Assembly: GCA_022508925.1 (NCBI GenBank)
Contig: JAFLUF010000013.1
Location: 1 to 37,051, forward strand
Direction of reading: 5' to 3'
DNA: 37,051 nt
DNA from: Oscillospiraceae bacterium
GTDB taxonomy: Bacteria; Bacillota; Clostridia; Oscillospirales; Ruminococcaceae
A program made the position numbers and the translations under genes. Positions 14,842 to 22,235 of the stretch are shown in pieces (position 1 is the stretch's first letter; the number at the start of each line of letters is the position of its first letter). The notes below the pieces were generated by a model. The model was given only the letters and a program-made list of their open reading frames with translations. It was not told the DNA's origin and did not search any database.

Positions 14842-16113
14842 TCAGGAATTATCTATTAGCGCAGATACAATACTTTCATATCTCCAGGTGTTTGAAGCGC
14901 GGTCAAGAAGTCCGAAGTTTTCGCCGTCCGACTCAAACGCGTTGTTATCCCACCAGAAGCATGTTATCCTGTGCTCACGGGCAGCTTTTACATAATACTC
15001 GGCAAACTCGGTCCTTGCGCTGAGATTTCCGTTTTTGTCACGCGCTCCGAACTCGTCGATTATCACTGCCGTCCCCTTTGAGATAAACTTAGTGTAAAGA
15101 TTATCCATAAACACAGTTACGCCGTCGGTGTCATTCTTATTTGATGCCGACCAATAATTTGTTCCGTTTTCGTTAAGCGCGAAATCATAAGGAACATACG
15201 CGTGGACGGATACTATTATGCGGTTTCGGTTTTGTGAAACGGGGTCAGTCGGAAGAACATATCCGTCGTTGAGCGCGCCGTCGGACGAAGCGTCATACCC
15301 CGGGCACATGAGATAGCGCGTCGTGTTGTTTCCTCCCGAAGCGCGTACAGTGTCGACAAATACCTGATTTAACTCATTTATGCATGAGATAGCCTCCTTA
15401 CAGTCATTGCTGTAAGGATCTATCCACCACTCGTTGTTATGTCCGACAAGCCTCGGCTCGTTCAGGCTTTCAAAAAGCAATTTGTGGCTGTAATTTTTAA
15501 ACCGCTCGGAAAGCTGCTTCCATATCTCCGAAACGTATTTTTTTGACTGCTCAAGATACTGATTGCTCGGATACATAAACTGCTGGCTGTTGTCATGATG
15601 AATATTGATGATAACGTACATATCGCGGCTTAAGCACCAGTCAACGACCTGTGCCACCCTTTCAAGCCATTTATCGCTTATTTTGTAGTTTCCGTCAACA
15701 TGATTATGCCATGATACCGGTATCCTGACCGCGTTAAAGCCCGTGTCCTTAAGCAGCTGGATATGTTCTTCGCGAGTCATTTCACCGTTCCATCCGCTTT
15801 CATACTGCATCTCGTCAGTAAGCCATGTGCAGTCGGAGGCATCGAATGTATTGCCGAGATTCCAGCCGATCTTCATATCCTCAACCATTTCAAACACAGA
15901 CAAATCGTCAACAACGTCTTCTATGGGCAAATGACCGCTGTCCTGACCGTCGTCAGATGAGCCGCTGTCCGAAGAGCTGTCGTCAGGCGACGTGCTGTAA
16001 GATGAGCTGTATGTTCCGCCGTATTTTCCGTATCCGTCACGCTTGCAGGCTGTCGCGGACAGAACTACCGCAACGCAAAGCATAACGCCGGTCACTTTTT
16101 TGATAAGTTTCAC
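14842..16113 (-). CDS. GH5 subfamily 4-like endoglucanase lipoprotein
   Basis: The preferred start is the GTG at 16111-16113, because GGGGTG lies six bases upstream and this places the signal sequence directly (MKLIKKVTGVMLCVAVVLS, then the lipobox ATAC). A GTG nine bases earlier is in frame but has no ribosome site. After a Ser/Asp-rich linker the GH5 barrel begins with IGWNLGNTFDA, the hallmark of subfamily 4. Other conserved blocks are GFNAVRIPVSWHNH, the acid/base Glu in FESLNEPR, SVHAYVPYDF, and the nucleophile Glu in IIDEFGARD. The barrel ends near the C-terminus, and no carbohydrate-binding module or dockerin is present. The likely substrates are cellulose, xyloglucan or beta-glucan. 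It is the second lipid-anchored GH5 in this block. Confidence 0.92.
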   Translation of the reverse strand: MKLIKKVTGVMLCVAVVLSATACKRDGYGKYGGTYSSSYSTSPDDSSSDSGSSDDGQDSGHLPIEDVVDDLSVFEMVEDMKIGWNLGNTFDASDCTWLTDEMQYESGWNGEMTREEHIQLLKDTGFNAVRIPVSWHNHVDGNYKISDKWLERVAQVVDWCLSRDMYVIINIHHDNSQQFMYPSNQYLEQSKKYVSEIWKQLSERFKNYSHKLLFESLNEPRLVGHNNEWWIDPYSNDCKEAISCINELNQVFVDTVRASGGNNTTRYLMCPGYDASSDGALNDGYVLPTDPVSQNRNRIIVSVHAYVPYDFALNENGTNYWSASNKNDTDGVTVFMDNLYTKFISKGTAVIIDEFGARDKNGNLSARTEFAEYYVKAAREHRITCFWWDNNAFESDGENFGLLDRASNTWRYESIVSALIDNS

Positions 16114-16149
16114 CAGACACACCCCAATATAAATTTATTCTATGTATAC

Positions 16150-16178
16150 ATTATACATCATTAATGTTTTTTTTTCAA
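16150..16178 (-). promoter_or_regulatory. Promoter of the GH5_4 cellulase gene
   Basis: On the minus strand TTGAAA (16173-16178) and TATAAT (16150-16155) with a 17-base spacer. The rest of the gap up to 16343 is AT-rich and holds no other feature I can support. Confidence 0.7.
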
Positions 16179-16343
16179 TATGATATGGTTATTTTTTTAA
16201 TACAGTTTTTAACTTAATCAGAAACAATTCCCTTTAATATTTTTCTGCGGGCTGAAAATAATAATACCGCAAAGGCAAAAAGCATTTTTTCCGCTTTTTT
16301 ATGTCAGGTCTTTGCAGTAATCATTTTATCAAGGAGAATAACT

Positions 16344-16520
16344 ATGTCTAACAAACAGTCTAAAGCTAACCTCGAAAGCCTTAAGAAGCAGGCAGCCAAC
16401 GAAGTAGGCGTAAACCTCGGCAATGGCTACAACGGCGACATCACCGCGAGACAGGCAGGTTCTGTAGGCGGCATGATGGTTAAGAAGATGGTTGAGAGCT
16501 ACGAGAAGGGCGCAAAGTAA
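16344..16520 (+). CDS. Alpha/beta-type small acid-soluble spore protein
   Basis: This 58-residue gene begins at an ATG with AAGGAG eight bases upstream. The protein reads LKKQAANEVGVNLG, then GYNGDITARQAGSVGG and MMVKKMVESYE. These are the two conserved blocks of alpha/beta-type SASPs, including the EVG region cleaved by the GPR protease at germination. Such proteins coat DNA in the forespore and protect it from heat and UV. It is direct evidence for a spore-forming lineage. The length is typical, slightly short at the N-terminus. It stands alone between divergent and convergent neighbours and is followed by a terminator. A forespore (sigma G) promoter is expected, but I could not place one with confidence. 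Confidence 0.92.
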   Translation: MSNKQSKANLESLKKQAANEVGVNLGNGYNGDITARQAGSVGGMMVKKMVESYEKGAK

Positions 16521-16548
16521 TTTTACGCCGACTCTCGAATGATCTGAA

Positions 16549-16576
16549 AATCCCTCGGGCAGCAGTCCGGGGGATT
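16549..16576. terminator. Terminator between the spore protein gene and apbE
   Basis: AATCCCTCGG pairs with CCGGGGGATT (one T-G pair) around a GCAGCAGT loop. On the plus strand it is followed by GTATTATTCTATT. On the minus strand it directly follows the apbE stop and is trailed by TTTTCAG, so it may serve both genes. Confidence 0.7.
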
Positions 16577-16579
16577 GTA

Positions 16580-17581
16580 TTATTCTATTATTTTCAGGGC
16601 AGATCCCGAGCTTTCATCAAGCGTAAAGCTTTGGTAAATTCCGCTCGTAACATACACCGTGTTATTCTTGGTAACAAAAACCGCTTCAAAATCGCGGTTA
16701 TCACGCCAATATTGCTCGGCTTTTTCACAGCCCATCACAAAAAGCGCTGTGGAAAGCGCGTCGCAAAGAGTTCCGTCGTTTGCTATCACAGTTACGGAAA
16801 GCAGGTCGTTATCAACCGGAAATCCTGTTGCGGGGTCGATTATGTGTCCGTACACCGTGTCGTTCTCAATAAAATAACGCTGATAATTGCCCGAAGTTAC
16901 AGCGGCACAGTCAGTTAAGGACAATATCCCGACATAGCCCTCACCGAGCGGGTCCGCAACGCCGATATTCCACGGAGTTCCGTCGGGTCTGTTTCCAACG
17001 AGCCGGATATTACCGCCAAGATTTATCAATGCCGATTTAACACCGCTTTCGCGGAGTATTTTCGCGCATTCCTCGCTTGCGTACCCCTTGGCGACAGCGC
17101 CTAAATCAAGCATAACACCGTCGGCAAGCGATATCGAACCGCCGTTTACGGTGACCTTATCAGCTCCCACATTTTCCAGCAATTCCGACAGTCTTTGCGG
17201 ATCCGGTACGCGATAATTTCCTGTCGTAAAGCCCCACTCGAGCAGTATAGGGTAAATTGTGGGGTTAAGCGCGCCTCCCGTTTTTTCCGACATTTCAAGC
17301 GAATAGCATATCAAATTGAGGGTATCGGGGCTAATATTTACGGAAAGTCCGTTATTTATCGCGAAAATCTCGCTGTTTTTATCGGTAACGGAAAGCCTGT
17401 CTTCAAGCTCAAGCACGCGGTCTTTCGCCTGCTCTGCCGCTTGGGAGTTTTCTCCGTATGCGTCGATGCTCATAAACGTATCCATTGCGTAAAAGCTAAG
17501 CGTTGTTTTATGGTCTTTATTCGAACAGGAAGTGATACACAGGCAGATAATCATCAGTAAAATGGGAAAAAATCGTTTCAC
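16580..17581 (-). CDS. apbE: FAD:protein FMN transferase (ApbE) lipoprotein
   Basis: This 333-residue lipoprotein (lipobox ITSC, Cys19) attaches FMN to Thr residues of exported flavoproteins, such as subunits of the Rnf/Nqr complexes, on the outer membrane face. Motifs in order are FYAMDTFMSIDAYG near the N-terminus, LDLGAVAKGYASE, INLGGNIRLVGNRPDG, HIIDPATGFPV and CDALSTALFVMG with the metal-binding Asp. The length is normal for the family. The start GTG at 17579-17581 has GGAG seven bases upstream. No flavoprotein target (rnf, nqr or an FMN-binding domain gene) is in this window, so it works on substrates encoded elsewhere. It has its own promoter, back to back with the ribosomal protein promoter. 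Confidence 0.93.
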   Translation of the reverse strand: MKRFFPILLMIICLCITSCSNKDHKTTLSFYAMDTFMSIDAYGENSQAAEQAKDRVLELEDRLSVTDKNSEIFAINNGLSVNISPDTLNLICYSLEMSEKTGGALNPTIYPILLEWGFTTGNYRVPDPQRLSELLENVGADKVTVNGGSISLADGVMLDLGAVAKGYASEECAKILRESGVKSALINLGGNIRLVGNRPDGTPWNIGVADPLGEGYVGILSLTDCAAVTSGNYQRYFIENDTVYGHIIDPATGFPVDNDLLSVTVIANDGTLCDALSTALFVMGCEKAEQYWRDNRDFEAVFVTKNNTVYVTSGIYQSFTLDESSGSALKIIE

Positions 17582-17614
17582 GAGAACGCTCCAAAATTTA
17601 ATATTCTTCGGTTA

Positions 17615-17643
17615 ATGATATCATATTTCAAAAAATTTGTCAA
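17615..17643 (-). promoter_or_regulatory. Promoter of apbE
   Basis: On the minus strand TTGACA (17638-17643) and TATCAT (17615-17620) with a 17-base spacer, 33 bases before the GTG start. Confidence 0.7.
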
Positions 17644-17660
17644 TAATTTTTCAAAACCCC

Positions 17661-17689
17661 TTGACAAATTTTCTATGCTGTGTTATAAT
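17661..17689 (+). promoter_or_regulatory. Strong extended promoter of rplJ-rplL
   Basis: TTGACA (17661-17666) and TATAAT (17684-17689) with a 17-base spacer, plus the extended -10 element TG at 17681-17682. Expected start of transcription is about 17696. Confidence 0.85.
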
Positions 17690-17696
17690 TATCATG

Positions 17697-17880
17697 CTGT
17701 TCTAAAGACAGCAGGTTGACTTCGGCTTGTGCCGCGGTCTATAATGCGGTTTCGCGCCTGCCGAAGAATGGGGATATGTATATTAGTGCCGGGATACTTG
17801 CAGAGTGTCGGCGGCGGTTAATAGAAATTGTTCTCTCTTCTTGTCCAAAGACAGGAAGATTTTCTTTTTTTGACAGCAAA
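17697..17880 (+). ncRNA. Ribosomal protein L10 leader RNA
   Basis: About 200 bases separate the promoter from the rplJ start, and they fold strongly: GCAGG and CTTCGG in the first third pair with CCTGC and CCGAAG about 40 bases later (near 17710-17766), enclosing smaller hairpins. A terminator-type hairpin closes the leader. In Firmicutes this position carries the L10 leader, bound by L10 or the L10-(L12)4 complex to shut down its own operon. The assignment rests on position and foldability, not on a covariance-model score. Although this stretch can be read in frame with rplJ, it is not protein-coding. Confidence 0.75.
17836..17871 (+). terminator. Attenuator terminator inside the L10 leader
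   Basis: TCTTCTTGTC pairs with GACAGGAAGA (one T-G pair) and is followed by TTTTCTTTTTTT, a classic intrinsic terminator 33 bases before the rplJ start. It suggests control by premature termination. Confidence 0.75.
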
Positions 17881-17904
17881 AATTCTACAGAAGGAGTGAA
17901 TTTA

Positions 17905-18414
17905 ATGCCAAGTCAAATCGTTCTCTCTAAAAAGCAGGAGTTTGTAAACGAGCTGGCGGATAAGCTTAAAAACTCGGTTTGCGGCGTACTGTTCGATTAC
18001 AAGGGTATTACCGTCGAGGACGACACAAAGCTCAGAAAAGAGCTTCGCGAGAGCGGAGTGGACTACTTTGTAGTTAAAAACACACTGCTTAAGCGCGCGT
18101 GTGAGAAGGTCGGTCTTGAGGGGCTTGACGCCGCTCTCGAGGGCACGACGGCGATCGCGCTTTCAACCGACGACATTATAGCGGGTCCGAGGATTCTCAA
18201 CAAAAAGGTTGAGGACTCCAAGGGTCAGTTTGCTATAAAGCTCGGCTTTGTAGAGGGCAAGGTTATTTCCAAGGAAGAGGTTATTGCATACGCAAAGCTT
18301 CCGTCGAAGGAAACTCTGCTTTCTCAGCTTGTATTTATGCTGCAGTCGCCTATGCAGCGTCTTGCTATCGCTATCAGCGAGATCGAGAAGAAACAGGGCG
18401 GAGAATCCGCCTGA
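17905..18414 (+). CDS. rplJ: 50S ribosomal protein L10
   Basis: L10 forms the base of the ribosomal stalk and holds the L7/L12 dimers. The 169-residue protein begins MPSQIVLSKKQEFVNELA, with AAGGAG nine bases before the ATG at 17905. Conserved regions include the N-terminal rRNA-binding domain (VLFDYKGITVEDDTKLRKEL and YFVVKNTLLKRA) and the C-terminal L12-binding helix (SPMQRLAIAISEIEKKQ). An in-frame reading that extends 63 codons upstream runs through the leader and attenuator and should not be taken as protein. rplL follows after 56 bases. The usual upstream partners rplK-rplA are not here, so this stalk pair has its own unit. Confidence 0.97.
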   Translation: MPSQIVLSKKQEFVNELADKLKNSVCGVLFDYKGITVEDDTKLRKELRESGVDYFVVKNTLLKRACEKVGLEGLDAALEGTTAIALSTDDIIAGPRILNKKVEDSKGQFAIKLGFVEGKVISKEEVIAYAKLPSKETLLSQLVFMLQSPMQRLAIAISEIEKKQGGESA

Positions 18415-18470
18415 TCGCGATAATCGCGGCAATTTAATGAAATCAAACATAATTATGGAGGTAAATTGAA

Positions 18471-18848
18471 ATGGCTTCTGAAAAGATCACAAAAATTATT
18501 GACGAAGTAAAAGAGCTTTCCGTTCTTGAGCTTAACGAGCTTGTAAAGGCTCTCGAAGAGGAATTCGGCGTAAGCGCCGCTGCTGTTGCTGCTGCTCCCG
18601 CTGCGGGCGGAGCTGCTCCCGCTGCCGCTGATGAGAAAACCGACTTTGATGTTGTTCTTACTTCCTTCGGCGACGCTAAGATGGCTGTTATCAAGGCTGT
18701 TAAGGATATCTGCGGTCTCGGACTCAAGGAGGCTAAGGAGCTGGTTGAGGCTGCTCCCAAGGCTATCAAGGAAGGCGTTGCAAAGGCTGAGGCTGAAGAG
18801 CTTAAGGCTAAGCTTGAAGAAGCAGGCGCTAAGGTTGAGCTTAAGTAA
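18471..18848 (+). CDS. rplL: 50S ribosomal protein L7/L12
   Basis: This 125-residue protein forms the mobile stalk dimers that recruit translation GTPases. Residues 1-35 are the N-terminal dimerisation and L10-binding domain ([19 protein letters not shown]). An Ala/Pro/Gly-rich hinge follows (residues 36-53). The C-terminal factor-binding domain contains [18 protein letters not shown] and [15 protein letters not shown]. Length and composition are standard. The ribosome site GGAGG stands eight bases before the ATG. A strong terminator ends the transcript. Confidence 0.98.
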   Translation: MASEKITKIIDEVKELSVLELNELVKALEEEFGVSAAAVAAAPAAGGAAPAAADEKTDFDVVLTSFGDAKMAVIKAVKDICGLGLKEAKELVEAAPKAIKEGVAKAEAEELKAKLEEAGAKVELK

Positions 18849-18868
18849 TTTACTTTGCTTTATTCACG

Positions 18869-18898
18869 AAAAACCGCTCTCTCTGGAGAGCGGTTTTT
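18869..18898. terminator. Bidirectional terminator between rplL and pdaA
   Basis: AAAAACCGCTCTC pairs with GAGAGCGGTTTTT around a TCTG loop. The stem has an A-run on the left and a T-run on the right, so it can stop the convergent transcripts from both sides. Confidence 0.85.
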
Positions 18899-18906
18899 TG
18901 CTATAA

Positions 18907-19665
18907 TTACATGGGCGTTATCAGATAGCCGCTGTTTTTCCAGAAATCTATCACATCGCCAAGAATGTTGGTGTTGGTTTCCGATACCGCGTGGAGAAGA
19001 TAAACGGCGCCGTTGTGTGTTTTGGATGTTATTTTTTCAAACGCGTAAGCTTCATCGGGTTGTTTGTTCGTAAGCCAGTCCTCATATGCGAAACTCCACA
19101 AAACCGTCGTATAACCCATATCCTTTGCCGCGGCAAGGACTCTTTCCGAAAATTCACCCTTTGGCGGGCGCATTACATACATCTCATAGCCGAAATTGTC
19201 GCTGACATACGCGTGAAGTCTTGAAAGCTCCTCATATATCTCCTCTTCTGTGCATTCTGCCAGCGACGGGTGGCTGTATGTGTGATTTCCTACGGTATGA
19301 CCCTCGTCTATCATCCGTCGAACAAGTTCGGGGTTTTTCTCGGCGTAATCGTAGGTTATGAAAAACACTGCCTTTACATTCTTATCGGCAAGTGTATCAA
19401 GTATCCGGGCCGTACATCCGTTTTCATACCCTTCGTCAAAGGTAAGCCACAACCGCTTGTTTTCGGCTTCTCCGATAAAAAGCGCGCCCATATCGCCGTA
19501 TTGGTTCTGCGCCTGAACAGCTCCGAGAGGACGGTTTTCCGAGTCGGTCTCAACGCCCATTCCATACGCGACTTTCTTATCGGAAAGCGCGGTCTGTTCT
19601 GCTTTAGCCGAGGCTGTTAGAAGTAAAAACGAGGCAAAAATCGCCGCTTTAATGATTTTCTTCAT
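18907..19665 (-). CDS. pdaA: PdaA-type polysaccharide deacetylase
   Basis: This is a 252-residue secreted or membrane-tethered NodB-fold deacetylase. It begins MKKIIKAAIFASFLLLTASAKA, a signal sequence, with AGGTG six bases before the ATG at 19663-19665. Motif 1 is LTFDEGYENG, the TFDEG variant typical of PdaA instead of TFDDG. The zinc site is HTVGNHTYSHPS. RPPKGEFSERV and LLHAVS follow. PdaA-type enzymes act on N-acetylmuramic acid side chains to allow muramic delta-lactam formation in the spore cortex, which germination enzymes recognise. The spore protein gene 2.4 kb away supports that role. It could instead be a vegetative paralogue. Convergent with rplL. Confidence 0.85.
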   Translation of the reverse strand: MKKIIKAAIFASFLLLTASAKAEQTALSDKKVAYGMGVETDSENRPLGAVQAQNQYGDMGALFIGEAENKRLWLTFDEGYENGCTARILDTLADKNVKAVFFITYDYAEKNPELVRRMIDEGHTVGNHTYSHPSLAECTEEEIYEELSRLHAYVSDNFGYEMYVMRPPKGEFSERVLAAAKDMGYTTVLWSFAYEDWLTNKQPDEAYAFEKITSKTHNGAVYLLHAVSETNTNILGDVIDFWKNSGYLITPM

Positions 19666-19784
19666 GCCTTTCACCTCTCTTTCAGGTTTATTTTGTTCAG
19701 TTTTGTATGATTTATTTTATTGCGTTTACGGAAATTATAGCTGTACAAAAAAGAAAAATATTTCAAAATTAATGACTAAACTAC

Positions 19785-19813
19785 TTGAATATTTTGTGTA
19801 AATATGTTACAAT
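19785..19813 (+). promoter_or_regulatory. Promoter of the DHH phosphoesterase gene
   Basis: TTGAAT (19785-19790) and TACAAT (19808-19813) with a 17-base spacer, 64 bases before the ATG. Confidence 0.6.
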
Positions 19814-19877
19814 GAGAGTGATATGTAGTGCAGGTGCGAGAATCTGCGCTGCAACATACGGATTTAAGGAGAAAATT

Positions 19878-20876
19878 ATGACGCAGGAATTGACTGAACT
19901 TATATCTGTTTTAAAAGGCCATCGCGTTTATATACAAACTCATAATTTCCCCGACCCTGACGCAATCGCAAGCGCCTACGGACTTCAGGTGCTGCTTGAG
20001 CATTTCGGAATCATTACCATTATCTGCCATCACGGAGTTGTTGAGCGCGCGGCGACAATGAACATGGTAGCCGAATTTAAGATAGACATGACTACGGACA
20101 ACGATCTGTTCTATATGTCCGAAGATGATTATATCGTAAATGTTGACAGTCAGAAAGGAAACGCGAATATCCGCGACCTTATCGGAAACGAAGTTGCGGT
20201 TATTGATCACCACCCTATCTTCACCAACATAGACGAGTATAAGTTTAAGGATATTCGCATGGTGGGAAGCTGTTCTACTATTATCGCGGACTACTTCCGG
20301 CAAAACGAGATCGAAATTCCCGAGTCTGTCGCAACCGCGCTTTTATACGGTCTGAAATGCGATACTCACAATTTTACGCGCGGCGTTAAGGATCTTGATG
20401 TGGAGATCTACACTTATCTTTTCCCGTACGCAAATCATCAGCTAATACGCCGTTTTCAGTCGGGCGAGATATTGCTTAAAGAAGTCGGCGACTTGGCAGA
20501 CAGTCTGAACAGGGTCGAAATAGTGGACGGAGTTGCGTTTGCTTATCTTGATTTCTCCTGTCAGGACGCTTTTATCGCGACAGTTTCGGACTTTCTCATG
20601 CAGGTAGACGTTGTCTTTTTCTCAGTCGTATTCGACCACAGAAACGGCGGCTTTAAGTTTTCCGTACGCTCGGAATTTGAAGAGCTCGACGCGGGAAGGA
20701 TCATTTCGGAAGTGCTTGACGGTATAGGCTCCGGCGGCGGGCATGAATCCATGGCGGGAGGATATGTTTCGGAGGACAAGCTCAGCAAGATAAGCACAAA
20801 TTACATTAAAACTATCCAGGAACTGTTTTTGAAAAACATAAAGTCCAAGCTTAAGACGGAGACCTCCGACAATTGA
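19878..20876 (+). CDS. DHH/DHHA1 family phosphoesterase (NrnA-like)
   Basis: The 332-residue protein starts at ATG 19878, seven bases after AAGGAG; in-frame codons upstream fall in the promoter. Metal-binding motifs are QTHNFPDPDAIAS (residues 20-32), Asp90 in NVDSQKG, the DHH triad at 110-112 (VIDHHP), and the Asp in LKCDTHNF. The C-terminal DHHA1 domain carries GGGHESMAGGYV, the substrate-binding glycine motif. Such proteins degrade nano-RNAs, pAp or cyclic dinucleotide products in the cytosol. HNFPDPD replaces the commoner HxNPDxD. The gene has its own promoter and is followed 16 bases later by the second structured element. Exact substrate (oligoribonucleotides, pAp, pGpG) is not determinable from sequence. 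Confidence 0.88.
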   Translation: MTQELTELISVLKGHRVYIQTHNFPDPDAIASAYGLQVLLEHFGIITIICHHGVVERAATMNMVAEFKIDMTTDNDLFYMSEDDYIVNVDSQKGNANIRDLIGNEVAVIDHHPIFTNIDEYKFKDIRMVGSCSTIIADYFRQNEIEIPESVATALLYGLKCDTHNFTRGVKDLDVEIYTYLFPYANHQLIRRFQSGEILLKEVGDLADSLNRVEIVDGVAFAYLDFSCQDAFIATVSDFLMQVDVVFFSVVFDHRNGGFKFSVRSEFEELDAGRIISEVLDGIGSGGGHESMAGGYVSEDKLSKISTNYIKTIQELFLKNIKSKLKTETSDN

Positions 20877-20891
20877 CAGTATTTTAGAATT

Positions 20892-21015
20892 AAAACGTAT
20901 TGCCAAAGGCGAGCCGCCTTTGGCAATATGTCTCACATATGAAACGTTGTCAAAGGTCGCTGCTTGAATTGTGCGATACTTCCGTACCGCACGCTCCTTA
21001 AACTGAGCACGTTTT
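20892..21015 (+). repeat. Structured repeated element, copy B
   Basis: It shares the 89-base core with the element at 3069-3182. The outer stem is AAAACGT (20892-20898) with ACGTTTT (21009-21015), unlike copy A in sequence but in the same place. The first hairpin is much longer here: 14 bp, from TATTGCCAAAGGCG (20898-20911) to CGCCTTTGGCAATA (20915-20928), with an AGC loop. The next small hairpin is TATGT/ACATA around a CTC loop, where copy A has a shorter CGT/ACG. The third hairpin GTGCGATAC/GTACCGCAC has a single mismatch. It lies between the DHH phosphoesterase stop and the promoter of the radical SAM gene. Confidence 0.7.
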
Positions 21016-21043
21016 GACCTTGATCAACATATCTGACTGCCGA

Positions 21044-21072
21044 TTGACAAAAATTACAAGATGTGCTATAAT
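21044..21072 (+). promoter_or_regulatory. Promoter of the radical SAM-ruv operon
   Basis: TTGACA (21044-21049) and TATAAT (21067-21072) with a 17-base spacer, plus the extended -10 TG at 21064-21065. It overlaps a potential ATG at 21061, ruling that out as the gene start. Confidence 0.8.
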
Positions 21073-21108
21073 TTAAGTACAAGATATATTATATGCGGGG
21101 AATTTGAA

Positions 21109-21726
21109 ATGACGGTTTTCTACAGGTTTGACGGGAAAATGTATATAAACATAACAAACGGCTGTCCGTGCGACTGTGTTTTCTGTATAAGACAAAACGG
21201 AGACAGCATAACTCAAAACGACAGCCTGTGGCTTGAGCATGAGCCTGATATTAACGAAATAAAAGCCGCGTTTGAAGCTTTTGATAAAACAGGGATAAAC
21301 GAGGCAGTCTTCTGCGGTTACGGAGAGCCTACGGTCAGAGCGGAAATGCTTCTGAAGACCGCGGAATATATAAAGCAAAATTCCGATATGAAAATAAGGC
21401 TCAACACAAACGGGCTTGTACGCCTAATACACGGCGGATTTGACATAAGCCGCTTTAAGGGACTTATTGACAGCGTTTCTATCAGTCTCAACGCGCCGAA
21501 TGCCAAGCGCTACAACGAGGTCACTCGTCCGTCGTTCGGAGAAAGAGCGTTTGATGAGATGCTCAATTTCGCTGAAGAAATGAAGGGCTTGGGTATTGAA
21601 ACGGGCTTTACGGTGGTAGACGTTATTTCAGAGGACGAGATCTCCGAATGTCATAAGTTGTGCGAAAAACTCGGCATTCCCCTTCGCGTAAGGCATTATG
21701 TAACAGACAACGAGAGCTATACATGA
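21109..21726 (+). CDS. Radical SAM protein (TatD-associated type)
   Basis: This 205-residue protein begins MTVFYRFDGKMYINITNGC. The radical SAM cluster site is CPCDCVFC, in which the spacing C-x3-C-x2-C fits the canonical motif. FCGYGEPTVR supplies the SAM-binding GxxxP-type segment, and RLNTNG and SISLNAP follow as in small radical SAM enzymes. The start at 21109 was chosen because an ATG 48 bases upstream lies in the promoter. It resembles a family I recall as associated with TatD nucleases, yet no TatD gene lies nearby. It is the first gene of the ruv operon and its stop overlaps the ruvC start (ATGA). Substrate unknown. Confidence 0.8.
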   Translation: MTVFYRFDGKMYINITNGCPCDCVFCIRQNGDSITQNDSLWLEHEPDINEIKAAFEAFDKTGINEAVFCGYGEPTVRAEMLLKTAEYIKQNSDMKIRLNTNGLVRLIHGGFDISRFKGLIDSVSISLNAPNAKRYNEVTRPSFGERAFDEMLNFAEEMKGLGIETGFTVVDVISEDEISECHKLCEKLGIPLRVRHYVTDNESYT

Positions 21727-22232
21727 TGAGAATTTTAGGAATTGACCCGGGTTATGCCATTGTCGGATACGGCGTGGTGGATTTTGACAACGTAAGGTTT
21801 AAGACCGTAAACTACGGAGCGATAACTACAAGCCCCGACACACCGTTTGACAAGAGACTCTGCGAAATTTTCGACGATATGAACACGCTTCTGGAGAAAT
21901 TTTCGCCCGACTGTATGAGTGTTGAAAAGCTGTTTTTCAACACCAATACAACTACCGCTATTGACGTTGCGGAAGCGAGAGGAGTTATACTGCTTGCGGC
22001 GGCGAGAAAAAACATACCGATCTTTGAGTATACGCCGCTTCAGGTAAAGGTCGCGGTCACGGGCTACGGGCGAGCGGAAAAGCATCAGATGCAGGAAATG
22101 ACCAAAAACATTCTTCATCTTGAGAGTGTACCAAAGCCCGACGATACAGCCGACGCGCTGGCTATCGCTATCTGTCACGGACATACGGGAGGCTCGAAGC
22201 TCTCAACGATAATGAGAAACAACAAGGAGTAA
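21723..22232 (+). CDS. ruvC: Holliday junction endonuclease RuvC
   Basis: The 169-residue nuclease cuts four-way DNA junctions together with the RuvAB motor. Catalytic residues are visible as Asp8 in ILGIDPGYA, Glu in SVEKLFF, and the paired Asp residues near the end in PDDTADALAIAICH. The FFNTNTTTAIDVAEARG segment is conserved. The start ATG at 21723 overlaps the upstream stop as ATGA; an ATG three bases later is equally possible. The ribosome site is weak, in keeping with coupled translation. RuvA follows after three bases. Confidence 0.96.
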   Translation: MMRILGIDPGYAIVGYGVVDFDNVRFKTVNYGAITTSPDTPFDKRLCEIFDDMNTLLEKFSPDCMSVEKLFFNTNTTTAIDVAEARGVILLAAARKNIPIFEYTPLQVKVAVTGYGRAEKHQMQEMTKNILHLESVPKPDDTADALAIAICHGHTGGSKLSTIMRNNKE

Positions 22233-22235
22233 GAT

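Noticed and set aside
16251-16330. Sigma G promoter upstream of the spore protein gene
   Set aside because: CATTTTA at 16322 is too close to the ribosome site, and no matching -35 is well spaced from any -10 candidate.
17716-17904. 63-codon N-terminal extension of ribosomal protein L10
   Set aside because: The stretch is the L10 leader RNA with an attenuator. The ATG at 17905 has AAGGAG and gives a normal L10.
19785-19877. TTG start extending the DHH phosphoesterase
   Set aside because: It is the -35 element of the gene's own promoter.
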